A DNA stretch of 48,713 nt from DAINPP01 sp036743375 (GTDB taxonomy: Bacteria; Thermotogota; Thermotogae; MWEM01). How positions within the stretch are numbered: position 1 is the stretch's first letter; the number at the start of each line of letters is the position of its first letter. Below are positions 1 through 7,614 of this stretch, piece by piece. The stretch is taken from the NCBI GenBank assembly GCA_036743375.1, contig DAINPP010000019.1, forward strand, positions 1-48,713, written 5' to 3'. Below the pieces are notes generated by a model. It did not search any database, was not told the origin of the DNA, and saw nothing but the letters and a program-made list of their open reading frames with translations. Both the position numbers and the translations under genes were made by a program.

Positions 1-10
1 GTCATGTGAT

Positions 11-665
11 CTACCCGAAACCGTATCCCAGTTCGAGGATTGTCTCTTTAACTTTTTCGATCATTTTATTTTCGAGTTCTCTTTCGAGAACCGGTTCTGT
101 TATACCGAGAAAATCCAGCATGTAAACATCTTTTAATGGGTTGTCCGCCTGCTCAGCCATTACTTTTGGGAGGGTTTCGTTGAAGTTATGCGTTTTTGCG
201 ACTGTAACTTGTCTTTGATAAGCGTTACTTTTTATCTGGAGGTTTAGAATGTTTCGCGTCCAACCGTTTTCTATTGTGGATTTTATATAGTATTCTCTTT
301 CTGCGTCATCTTTTATCTTGTTCATTATTAGAAGATTATGACCCAGGGAATTTCTGCGACAAGTTGTCGCAGAATTGAATTGTCTTTGTATTCGAGATAA
401 AATCTTCTCATATCCCACAAATTTCTTGAAGAAAAGCCACTTTTTGAGGGGTAATCTTTTTCAAGATCTTTTGATAATTTTTCGACAATTGCCTTCCCCC
501 AACCGTTCTTTTCCTGATTCTTTGTGATTAATTCGCCAATCCTCATGTAAAGTGTGATTTGTTCATGGCTTATTTTTTTGGCAGCACTAATTCTTGATGA
601 GTTGATGCTGGTTTTTATTTCTTCAAGGAAGTGTTTGTATTCTCCGTTTATGAGTTCATTGCCAT
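11..665 (-). pseudogene. YhcG/DUF1016-family nuclease, N-terminal part, frameshifted
   Basis: Read in two frames, this is the DUF1016 N-terminal domain of the YhcG family (PD-(D/E)XK nuclease proteins). The family blocks are clear: YKHFLEEIK, then NGWGKAIVEKLSKDLEKDYP, SGFSSRNLWDMRRFY, LRQLVAEIPW, then in another frame GHNLLIMNKIKDDAE, TIENGWTRNIL and LDFLGI. The join IPW/GHN falls in a G-run at about 342-344, where one G is missing relative to the expected TGG-GGT. At the 5' end the reading frame has no start. The only sensible ATG (665-663) is out of frame by one base, again in a G-run (ATGGC where ATGGGC is expected). A stop at 11-13 cuts the protein just where the catalytic nuclease domain should begin; the rest is outside the window or lost. 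Either a decaying gene or two homopolymer sequence errors. Confidence 0.8.
349..374. repeat. Palindrome copy 1, inside the yhcG-like coding region
   Basis: An 11-bp perfect inverted repeat around a single G (TTCTGCGACAA / TTGTCGCAGAA). On the minus strand it encodes the conserved LRQLVAEI block of the YhcG-like protein. All 26 bases recur at 717-742. Confidence 0.85.
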
Positions 666-716
666 ATTGATCACATCCGTATTATTTTTACGATAACAGA
701 GTTATATTTTTTCGCT

Positions 717-745
717 AATTTCTGCGACAAGTTGTCGCAGAAATT
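717..745. repeat. Palindrome copy 2, 5' of the yhcG-like gene
   Basis: A 29-base perfect palindrome: two 14-base arms (AATTTCTGCGACAA and its complement) around one G. It shares 26 bases with the copy inside the gene. It lies between an extended -10 promoter (763-768, minus) and the gene start, so it would sit in the 5' leader as an RNA hairpin, or act as a DNA operator. Confidence 0.85.
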
Positions 746-762
746 GTACAGCTTTGTTATTG

Positions 763-771
763 ATTATAGCA
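763..771 (-). promoter_or_regulatory. Extended -10 promoter for the yhcG-like gene
   Basis: The minus strand reads TGCTATAAT, a perfect extended -10 hexamer. No good -35 is visible. The start of transcription would be near 756, just upstream of the 29-base palindrome. Confidence 0.45.
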
Positions 772-843
772 CTTAGAGAAATCAGCATGTGTTTTTTGAA
801 GCTGTAAAGTGAAAAGCTGCTTAGTTGATGTTATTTTTCAGGG

Positions 844-1371
844 TTATGGTAAAAATAAATCTCTCACCACCAGTTCTCTGTCAAAGATACGGTTTTTATT
901 TGTAAGGAAGAGTCTGAGCAGCTGGAATTCTATATTTGTGGCATTCAGGTCTGTTCCGGATTTGTAAATCCTTGCCTTTTTCAGATTGACGGAGATGTCT
1001 TTGCAGGTGATTATTTCCCGATAATCTGCGAGCTTTTTTGTCCTGGCGATGAGAATCCTCGGATCAAAAGGTTTGCGGACATAATCATCCGCGCCTGTTC
1101 CGAGTGCTTTCAATTCATCTTCCGTCTCACTTTTTGCGGTTAATATGAGGATTTTCGTATCGGAAGTTTCCCTTATCTTTTGGCATACTTCTAAACCCGA
1201 ACATCCGGGCATCATCCAGTTAAGGATGACGGCGTCAAAGGTATGGCGGTAAAAGGTGTTCAGTGCCGTCTAACCATCATGGCAGAGAAAGACGCTGAAT
1301 CCCTCTCTTTCAAAGTATCTGCCGAGGACTCTCGCCAGTTTTCTTTCATCTTCAGCAATCAGGAGATTCAT
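844..1371 (-). pseudogene. OmpR-type response regulator, broken
   Basis: Receiver domain (starts MNLLIAEDERKLARVLGRYF, ends near KPFDPRILIARTKKL) followed by the beginning of a winged-helix DNA-binding domain (ISVNLKKARIYKSG, NATNIEFQLLRLFL). An in-frame TAG at 1272-1270 interrupts it after CHDG, and the same frame resumes at once as TALNTFYRHTFDAVIL. The residue at the phospho-acceptor position is Asn (VILNWMMPG where the family has LLDWMLPG). The C-terminus stops after RDLFLP, so the last part of the winged helix is missing. No histidine kinase is adjacent. The start overlaps the end of the YgjP-like gene by 20 bases, showing an ancestral operon. Three independent lesions make this a pseudogene. 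Confidence 0.85.
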
Positions 1372-2143
1372 ACGGTGCCTCTTCGAAGAGTTCAAATCTG
1401 AGTTTTTCAAATTCAAAGAAACTGAGGAAATCGGATACGGATTTGAGCCGTGTCTTCCTGAGTTTGTAATCCGGTAGGATGGCTTCGACCCTTTTCCAGA
1501 AGGCTTCACTGTGATTCCAGCAGCCAAGATGGCAGAGTTCATGAACGAGGACATACTCGTAAACCTGCTTTTCCGCCAGGATGAGCCGCCAGTTCAGATT
1601 CAGGTTCAGTTTGTTGGAACAGCTGCCCCATCTTGTCTTCATGTCTTTTATCCGGATCTTGTTGACTTCAAAATTATAAACGGAGGAATAATCTCTTATC
1701 ATCTCATAGAATGTTTTCAGGGCATAGTTATAGTATTCCCGTCGTATCGTTTCGAGAATTTCCTCTTTTTCCGTGTAAAAGGGATTGAGATTCATGACGA
1801 TACGGTCCCGGTGAATGCTCATTTTAAAATTAGGGATATTTTTATCCTGAACGACATGCAAGGGGATCTTTTTTCCTTCGAGGGGCAGGTATCCCCTGTC
1901 TCTGATGGCAAAAAAGGAGAGTCGACCCGTTTTTGTCCGTTGGGTCTCAACCACCCGGTTCATGTTGATATCGATCCATTCCCTCTTTTCGCTCAGTACC
2001 CGTTTGATATATTTCTCATCAAGGGTTCTCGGAACCTTGACGATCAGGCAGGGCTCTGATTCGGTATCTATCGTTATTTGCATAGAGATTGTCTTTCGAT
2101 TCATGCGTTTTATTTTAACTTTCAACCCGTCAATCGTGTTCAT
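1352..2143 (-). CDS. YgjP/SprT-like zinc metallopeptidase-domain protein
   Basis: 263 residues. The C-terminal half carries the family signature: TRWGSCS, then NLNWRLILAEKQVYEYVLVH, the zinc site HELCH near residue 200, and the downstream NHSEAFWKRVE, whose His should be the third ligand. This is the YgjP-like (DUF45, M48-related) fold. The N-terminal half is the beta-rich segment usual in the family (about 230-260 residues), so the gene looks complete. No signal peptide, so cytoplasmic. The ribosome site GAGGTG lies 6 bases before the ATG. It heads a two-gene unit whose second member, the response regulator, is broken. Biological role of YgjP proteins is poorly defined; the assignment rests on the motifs only. 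Confidence 0.85.
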   Translation of the reverse strand: MNTIDGLKVKIKRMNRKTISMQITIDTESEPCLIVKVPRTLDEKYIKRVLSEKREWIDINMNRVVETQRTKTGRLSFFAIRDRGYLPLEGKKIPLHVVQDKNIPNFKMSIHRDRIVMNLNPFYTEKEEILETIRREYYNYALKTFYEMIRDYSSVYNFEVNKIRIKDMKTRWGSCSNKLNLNLNWRLILAEKQVYEYVLVHELCHLGCWNHSEAFWKRVEAILPDYKLRKTRLKSVSDFLSFFEFEKLRFELFEEAPYESPDC

Positions 2144-2241
2144 TTTTCACCTCGTAGAATTATACAACATTCAGTTTCCCTATGAGCTGTTTTTTGGAAG
2201 ATTTCAAAAGTGTTCACTTTTTAATCACATGTTCTGTGATA

Positions 2242-2250
2242 TGGTAAAAT
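2242..2250 (+). promoter_or_regulatory. Extended -10 promoter for the traB-like gene
   Basis: TGGTAAAAT, 43 bases before the ATG at 2294. Ribosome site AGGGGG follows at about 2277-2283. No strong -35. Confidence 0.4.
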
Positions 2251-2293
2251 ATATCGGACAAAAATAAGTCCAGAATTAGGGGGTATTATTTTT

Positions 2294-3469
2294 ATGGAAA
2301 TAGATCAGGAAAAGAATATTCACAGAATTCAACACGGCGATAAGGAATTGATCCTTGTCGGAACGGCTCATGTGTCACCAAAAAGTGCAGAGCTGGTCAA
2401 GGAAGTTGTTGAAACGGAGAAACCGGATGCCGTTTGTGTTGAACTGGATGCCGGACGATATGATTCTATTGTCAACAAGAAAAAATGGGAAGATATGGAT
2501 ATCATCAAGGTCATAAAAGAGAAGAAGACCACTTTTCTTCTGGTCAATCTGGCTCTTTCAGCCTATCAGAAAAGAATAGCCAATCAGTTCGGTATCAATT
2601 CAGGTGCTGAGATGATAGCCGGTATCAACGCGGCAAAGGAAATTGATGCAAGACTCGTTCTTGCGGACAGGGATATCAAGGTCACTTTTTCCAGGATCTG
2701 GCGGACGATGGGTTTTATGGGGAAGATGAAGCTGCTCGGTGTTCTCATAGCGAGTATTTTCTCTAAAGAGGAGATTACCGAAGAAGAGCTTGAGAAGATG
2801 AAGAGTGAAGATATGCTTGAATCAACACTTTCCGAGATGTCGGAGAGTTTCCCCGAACTAAAGGAAAAACTCGTGGATGAAAGGGATCAGTATCTCGCCA
2901 ACAAGATCAAGAATGCGCCCGGGAAAAAGATCGTTGCCGTTCTCGGTGCAGCACATATTCCCGGGATAAAGAAGGAACTGGAAAAAGAACAGGATATACA
3001 GAAGATAACCTATGTTCCCCCCGCATCGAAAGCGTGGAAGATCGTTGGGTGGGCGATTCCGATTGTCATTGTGGCCTTGATCATTTCCACTTTTTTTATG
3101 AATAGTGCCTCGGGATGGGAACAGATCGTCAGCTGGATTTTATGGAACGGGAGCATGTCTGCCATCGGTTGTGCCATCGCCTTGCCGCATCCGTTGTCCA
3201 TATTGACGGCATTCGCCGTTGCACCTATCTCCTCTCTGAATCCGCTGCTTGCCGCGGGATGGTTTGCTGGACTTGTCGAGGCACTGGTGCGAAAGCCGAG
3301 TGTCAGGGATTTTCAATCGCTTGGTGATGATGTCATGAGTGTTAAGGGTTTCTGGAAGAACAAGGTCACAAAAGTTCTGCTGGTTGTCATCCTGGCCAAC
3401 ATCGGAAGTACTATCGGAACGGTTATTGGAGGAGCTGCGGTATTACAGCTCTTTTTCAAGACGCTTTAA
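2294..3469 (+). CDS. TraB/PrgY family membrane protein
   Basis: 391 residues. The N-terminal domain has the TraB/PrgY core motifs: ILVGTAHVSPKSAELV near residue 25, PDAVCVELDAGRYDSI near residue 52, and AVLGAAHIPGI near residue 217, with the conserved Gly-Thr-Ala-His and Glu-Leu-Asp residues. The last third is hydrophobic with about four membrane spans (VGWAIPIVIVALII, SWILWNGSMSAIGCAIAL, the following Ala/Leu-rich segment, and VLLVVILANIGSTIGTVIGG). The founding members shut down pheromone response in enterococcal plasmids, and the fold is related to metal-dependent TIKI/EreA proteins. A chromosomal copy has no agreed function. It is followed after 13 bases by a secreted protein gene, probably co-transcribed. 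Confidence 0.88.
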   Translation: MEIDQEKNIHRIQHGDKELILVGTAHVSPKSAELVKEVVETEKPDAVCVELDAGRYDSIVNKKKWEDMDIIKVIKEKKTTFLLVNLALSAYQKRIANQFGINSGAEMIAGINAAKEIDARLVLADRDIKVTFSRIWRTMGFMGKMKLLGVLIASIFSKEEITEEELEKMKSEDMLESTLSEMSESFPELKEKLVDERDQYLANKIKNAPGKKIVAVLGAAHIPGIKKELEKEQDIQKITYVPPASKAWKIVGWAIPIVIVALIISTFFMNSASGWEQIVSWILWNGSMSAIGCAIALPHPLSILTAFAVAPISSLNPLLAAGWFAGLVEALVRKPSVRDFQSLGDDVMSVKGFWKNKVTKVLLVVILANIGSTIGTVIGGAAVLQLFFKTL

Positions 3470-3482
3470 AGGAAGGAGTTTT

Positions 3483-4478
3483 ATGGAAAATGCCCTTTTT
3501 AAACCAAAAAGTGTGCATTTTATAAAAACAGTTATCATTTCGTTGTTTATATGTTTTTGCACACCGCTTTTTGCCGATGAAATACAGATCAGAGATTTTT
3601 TTTATGATGACAATCTGATAGGGCTTGAACCCATCTTCAAGCAAAAAGTGAGAATTAATTCAATAGAAGCGGATTCGGAAGGTCAGGTCTTTCTGAATAC
3701 GGCAGATGGTTCGTTGGTGAAGTTTCTCGGCGTGATTACCCTTCATCCGGAACAGACGGTGGAATTTCTTGAACAAAATCTGCTTGATGATTCCGTTTAT
3801 CTGTCTTTTGAAAATGACAGCCGGGATAATCTCGGATTTAAGCAGGCTTATGTCTGGACCGATGATGTGTATGAATATTATTCCATCTCCGTACTCTGGA
3901 ACGCGGTACTGATCAACAACGGCTATGCGCTTCCGAAAGAGGCGGAATACATCTACAAGGACATGTTTTTTGCCCTTCAGACTCGGGAGCTCGAATTTGT
4001 AAAGAGTGAAGTTCAGGATATCAAGACAACGGAAAGCCTTCAGACGTATTCGGATAAGGATATTCCTCCGGGATTTGAAGGGTTCAAGTGGGATACCCCA
4101 CGTTACGATATCTGGTACCGGATGAATGATCAGATCGTTGAAGAGAGAAATGACAGACTGAAATACATCAGCGAACTTTACAACGAGTCCTGTCTACTTT
4201 ATTTTTTCTTTAACGAAGAGAACCAGCAACTGAGAACGGTTTCCTATGTCTTTGGGTTTACGGATATTAATCAGGCTGAGAGTGTTTACAGACGTTTCGT
4301 GAAAAACGTGAGAAAGCTGTTGCCCGAAGAAGCGATCGTTGATTACAAGGAGCTTGAAAAGGCGGATAAACTGGATTCCTATTATCAATGGGAAAGCTGG
4401 GATGCGAAAGCCGAATTGAGAATCGCCACCCTGACATCAAGCACACATGCGATCGTTCTGAAATTTGAGAGAAAATGA
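3483..4478 (+). CDS. Secreted protein with degenerate staphylococcal-nuclease-like domain
   Basis: 331 residues from the ATG at 3483, chosen because GGAAGGAG stands directly before it. An N-terminal signal peptide is visible (FIKTVIISLFICFCTPLFA, cut before DEIQ). Residues of about 50-155 follow the pattern of an SNase/thermonuclease fold: a strand ending VKFLGVITLHPE (compare VRLIGIDTPE), DNLGFKQAYVWTDD (compare D-GRLLAYVW), and LINNGYALPKEA (compare LV-GYA-V). The usual catalytic Arg/Glu residues are not obvious, so it may have lost activity. The C-terminal half begins GFEGFKWDTPRYDIWY, a sequence style common in exported proteins of unknown function. Shares a transcription unit with the TraB-like gene and ends at a hairpin terminator. 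The SNase reading is an inference from pattern only. Confidence 0.6.
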   Translation: MENALFKPKSVHFIKTVIISLFICFCTPLFADEIQIRDFFYDDNLIGLEPIFKQKVRINSIEADSEGQVFLNTADGSLVKFLGVITLHPEQTVEFLEQNLLDDSVYLSFENDSRDNLGFKQAYVWTDDVYEYYSISVLWNAVLINNGYALPKEAEYIYKDMFFALQTRELEFVKSEVQDIKTTESLQTYSDKDIPPGFEGFKWDTPRYDIWYRMNDQIVEERNDRLKYISELYNESCLLYFFFNEENQQLRTVSYVFGFTDINQAESVYRRFVKNVRKLLPEEAIVDYKELEKADKLDSYYQWESWDAKAELRIATLTSSTHAIVLKFERK

Positions 4479-4504
4479 TTCAGTTTCTAAAAGTTAAGAT
4501 AGAA

Positions 4505-4535
4505 TAAAAAAAGGCGGTTTTTATTCCGCCTTTTT
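4505..4535. terminator. Bidirectional intrinsic terminator
   Basis: AAAAAGGCGG / CCGCCTTTTT around an 8-base loop, A-rich on the left and T-rich on the right, so it can stop transcription from both convergent neighbours. It contains the stop codon of the minus-strand deaminase gene. Confidence 0.88.
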
Positions 4536-5066
4536 GTCTACTGAGTATTTTTTATAAACTTCCTCTATTCCGGTTTCGAGATGCACCATTTCTATTCCCG
4601 AAACTTCGAGATAATCCACCGCATACCCTTTCCGGTATCTTTCCTTGTATATAACCTTCTGGATTCCCGTTGCGATGATCAGTTTCGCACAGTCTATACA
4701 GGGACTCATGGTGACGTAAAGTGTACTTCCCTCCAGGGGAATACCAACACGCGCCGCATAGGCGATGGCATTCTGCTCGGCGTGTATCGTTCTGATACAT
4801 CCGCCCCTTTCGGTATCCTTTATACAGCCAAATTCATCACATTGGCCAAGCTTGGCCGGTGCGCCATTGTACCCGATTGAGACGATACGTGTATCCTTGA
4901 CGATGACGGCGCCTATCTTCCCGCGAAGGCAGGTGCTTCTGAGTGATACGATTTCCGCTATTGCCATGTACATCTCATCAAAGGAGGGGCGATCAAAAAT
5001 TACCCCATCTTCTGTATGATATTCCAATTGCTCGTATTTCTCAACAAGCTCCCTGAATTGATCCAT
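4521..5066 (-). CDS. dCMP-deaminase-family protein (ComEB-like)
   Basis: 181 residues with the zinc-dependent cytidine/deoxycytidylate deaminase signature: HAEQNAI (zinc His and catalytic Glu) and, about 30 residues on, SPCIDCAKLI (two zinc Cys). The upstream RPSFDEMYMAIAEIVSLRSTC and GAVIVKDTRIVSIGYNGAP are typical of dCMP deaminase/ComEB. It would convert dCMP to dUMP, supplying dTTP synthesis or salvage. It has 20-odd extra residues before the domain. It is the last gene of a three-gene operon, 2 bases after the hydantoinase-like gene. That context suggests pyrimidine or related base breakdown or recycling rather than competence. Confidence 0.88.
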   Translation of the reverse strand: MDQFRELVEKYEQLEYHTEDGVIFDRPSFDEMYMAIAEIVSLRSTCLRGKIGAVIVKDTRIVSIGYNGAPAKLGQCDEFGCIKDTERGGCIRTIHAEQNAIAYAARVGIPLEGSTLYVTMSPCIDCAKLIIATGIQKVIYKERYRKGYAVDYLEVSGIEMVHLETGIEEVYKKYSVDKKAE

Positions 5067-5068
5067 GA

Positions 5069-6457
5069 TCAGTCATCCTGCCCCTTTAAAAGATCCGGTA
5101 CGAATTCCTTGTTCTTGACGATGAAATTACCGCCACATATCGTAGAATCGACCCGTCCTCTCAGCATCAGACCGTCATATGGAGTATAATCCGTATTCAT
5201 GTGAAGCAGACTGGAATCCACCTTCCAGGAGTGATTCGGATCATAAATCATGATGTCCGCATCACTTCCGGGGAAAAGAGTCCCTTTTTGTGGATAATAA
5301 CCGAATATCTTTGCAGGCATCGTACTGAACATGTCTGCGAGACTTTCAACCGTCATCTTACTGTGTTCCAGCATCAGAAGATTGTACATCAGTGAGAAGC
5401 TGAGTTCAATCCCCGGCAGCCCGTTGGGAATATTTAAGTAATCATCGATGTATTCCGCCTTGACGGCCTTTGGGAACGGGCAGTGATCGGAACCGATTGT
5501 ATGAAGTAAACCTGCAAGCAGCTGCTTTCTGAGAAGGATTCTTTCCTCCTCATCTCTGAGGGCAGGGCATACCGTGTATAAATGGGCATTTTCTCCTAAC
5601 GTATAGGTGCTGTTGAGATAAATATAATGCGGACAGGTTTCAAGGAAGATGTTCTTTCCGAGGTATTCCCCGAAACATTCGTTGACACGTTTCACCGTTT
5701 CACCGCTTGATACATGGGCAATATAAACTTTACTGTCGGCGTCGATCGCAAATTGACAGACCCTGAGAACCGCCTCTTTTTCCGTCAGCGTGTTGTGAAT
5801 CTTTGGGGCGGCAGAACAGCCGACCTTGCCTTTTTTTCTGAATTCCTCGGATTTATACTGAATGATTCCGTCATTCTCGCAGTGGACCATGATCATTATC
5901 TTAGTGCCCCTCGTTGCCCTGAGAAGATCGTACAGATACCCATCACTGGTCATCCGATTGGAATCACTGTATGTCGTGAAGACTTTGATGGATTTCATCT
6001 TATGTCTGATTGCCAGTTCAACCGCCTGGGAGGGAGAGAACTCCGGTTCGGCAAGTGTCAGGTGAAGCTGTGTATTGATATAAGATTCCGAAGCCTGTTC
6101 ACGTCTGTTCTCAACGTATTTTTCTAACTGTTCGACACCGTCCGTTACGACATCGGTGAAGTCAAACACCGTGGTATATCCACCAAAAGCGGCAGCCTTC
6201 GAACCGCTTTTGAAATCGTCAGCCGAGGTATGCTCGCCGAGATTCAGTGCAAAATGTACATGCGGATCGATCAGACCCGGGAAAAGGTACTTATGAGCGG
6301 CATCGTAGATCTCTTTCGTATCCGGTATCATCATCTTTGAGTCTAAGATACTGGCTATCTTTCCATCCTTGATACAAAGATGGACGTGGAAATTCTTTGA
6401 GCCATACAAGAGAATACCGTTTTGTATGACGAGATCATGTGTAGGAATTCTAGGCAT
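5069..6457 (-). CDS. Dihydropyrimidinase/hydantoinase-like cyclic amidohydrolase
   Basis: 462 residues, normal for the D-hydantoinase/dihydropyrimidinase/allantoinase branch of the amidohydrolase superfamily. Visible metal-site elements: FPGLIDPHVHF near residue 60, the carboxylated-Lys region MKSIKVFTTYSD, the metal His in MIMVHCEND and VYIAHVSSG, and HTIGSDHCPF (catalytic Asp region) near residue 315. It opens five- or six-membered cyclic amide rings such as hydantoins, dihydropyrimidines or allantoin. Directly 2 bases behind the YgeW-type carbamoyltransferase gene, the same pairing (ygeW with hyuA) as in the Escherichia coli purine-degradation cluster, so substrate is more likely a ureide or hydantoin than dihydroorotate. 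Exact substrate is unknown. Confidence 0.87.
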   Translation of the reverse strand: MPRIPTHDLVIQNGILLYGSKNFHVHLCIKDGKIASILDSKMMIPDTKEIYDAAHKYLFPGLIDPHVHFALNLGEHTSADDFKSGSKAAAFGGYTTVFDFTDVVTDGVEQLEKYVENRREQASESYINTQLHLTLAEPEFSPSQAVELAIRHKMKSIKVFTTYSDSNRMTSDGYLYDLLRATRGTKIMIMVHCENDGIIQYKSEEFRKKGKVGCSAAPKIHNTLTEKEAVLRVCQFAIDADSKVYIAHVSSGETVKRVNECFGEYLGKNIFLETCPHYIYLNSTYTLGENAHLYTVCPALRDEEERILLRKQLLAGLLHTIGSDHCPFPKAVKAEYIDDYLNIPNGLPGIELSFSLMYNLLMLEHSKMTVESLADMFSTMPAKIFGYYPQKGTLFPGSDADIMIYDPNHSWKVDSSLLHMNTDYTPYDGLMLRGRVDSTICGGNFIVKNKEFVPDLLKGQDD

Positions 6458-6459
6458 GA

Positions 6460-7449
6460 TTACGGTCTCCCCCCCATGGTCAGAGCCATGACTGATTTCG
6501 CCGTGTGCAGTCTGTTTTCCGCTTCATCGTAGACAACGGACCATTTTCCGTCGATGACTTCATCCGTTACTTCCCGGTTTCTGTCTGCCGGAAGGGCATG
6601 CATATAGATCGCATGTTTTTTTGCCAGTTCCATCTTCTGTCTGTCACAGATCCAGTCTTTATGTCTTGCCTGGACCGCCCGGATCTGTTCTTCTGTTTCA
6701 CCGACATAAAATCCCCCCCAGTTCTTTGCGATGATGACATCCGCATCTTTGAAGGCGTCGGCCATGTCGTGAGAAACTTCGAACTTCGTCCCGGCCTCTT
6801 CCGCATTTTTTCGCGCCTGGTCCATGATATCCGGCATGAGGTTAAATCCCTCAGGATAGGCGAGTGTCACATCCATGCCGAATCTCGGGAACATGAGCGC
6901 CTGTGATTGCGGTACGGAAAGCGGTTTAAGATGACTTTCGGCATAAGCCCATGAGACGACGACCTTTAAGCCTCTGAGATTTCGTTCAAATTTTTCCTGT
7001 ATGGTCATTGTATCGGCAAGGACCTGAAAGGGATGATAAACATCGTCCTGCAGATTGAGCAGAGGGGTTTTCGAGTGCTTGGCGATGGCGTTGAGGTATT
7101 TGTTGCCTTCTCCGTGCAGACAATGCCGGATGGCGATACCGTGTCCGAATCGGCTCAATATGATGGCCGTATCCTTTGCCGCTTCTCCATGTGCAAGCTG
7201 CATATGTGCCGGAGCAAGAAAATGTGCATGACCGCCAAGTTGCGTCATTCCGGCTTCCGTGGAATTTCTGGTTCGTGTTGATTCATCGTAAAAGATCATG
7301 AATAAGGTCTTATCCGGCAGATACCTGGTCGGTTCACCTAATGCAAACTTCTTTTTCATATCATATGAGATATCCAACATCAGGTCGAGCTCGTTTTTTG
7401 TAAAATCCTGCGTGGTGATAAAATCTCTGTTACGCATCTCTATACCCAT
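6460..7449 (-). CDS. ygeW: YgeW-type carbamoyltransferase
   Basis: About 329 residues from the ATG at 7449; AGGAG lies 8 bases before it, whereas an upstream GTG at 7458 would touch the ribosome site. The carbamoyl-phosphate loop is DESTRTRNSTEAGMTQLGG (compare STRTR of OTCase/ATCase). Further conserved blocks are HCLHGEGNKYLNAIAKH, HPFQVLADTMTIQEKF and MHALPADRNREVTDEV. These match the knotted carbamoyltransferase group typified by YgeW, not ornithine or aspartate transcarbamylase. The acceptor of the YgeW group has not been established to my knowledge. First gene of the operon ygeW - amidohydrolase - dCMP deaminase family, with 2-base gaps. Together they could release or use carbamoyl groups from cyclic ureides. 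Confidence 0.87.
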   Translation of the reverse strand: MGIEMRNRDFITTQDFTKNELDLMLDISYDMKKKFALGEPTRYLPDKTLFMIFYDESTRTRNSTEAGMTQLGGHAHFLAPAHMQLAHGEAAKDTAIILSRFGHGIAIRHCLHGEGNKYLNAIAKHSKTPLLNLQDDVYHPFQVLADTMTIQEKFERNLRGLKVVVSWAYAESHLKPLSVPQSQALMFPRFGMDVTLAYPEGFNLMPDIMDQARKNAEEAGTKFEVSHDMADAFKDADVIIAKNWGGFYVGETEEQIRAVQARHKDWICDRQKMELAKKHAIYMHALPADRNREVTDEVIDGKWSVVYDEAENRLHTAKSVMALTMGGRP

Positions 7450-7614
7450 TTTATGCACTCCTTTTACTATATGATAATATGAAAGTTATAGTTGATACAT
7501 ATATCTTTTGAGAAATAATACATAAAATCAAGTTCATCATATATTAAGAGATTATACCATCGTTTTTTTAGGATTTTAAAACGTATTCAAGTTATTTGTG
7601 TTAAAAGATATGTG
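7450..7614. other. AT-rich intergenic region
   Basis: Separates the end of the flagellar operon from the ygeW operon, both on the minus strand. It must carry the ygeW promoter, but no single hexamer pair stands out, and I see no clear hairpin terminator for the flagellar genes. Confidence 0.5.

Noticed and set aside
6460..7449. Ornithine or aspartate carbamoyltransferase
   Set aside because: The carbamoyl-phosphate loop is shared, but the other conserved blocks (HGEGNKYLNAIAKH, HALPADRNREV) and the neighbouring hydantoinase fit the YgeW group.
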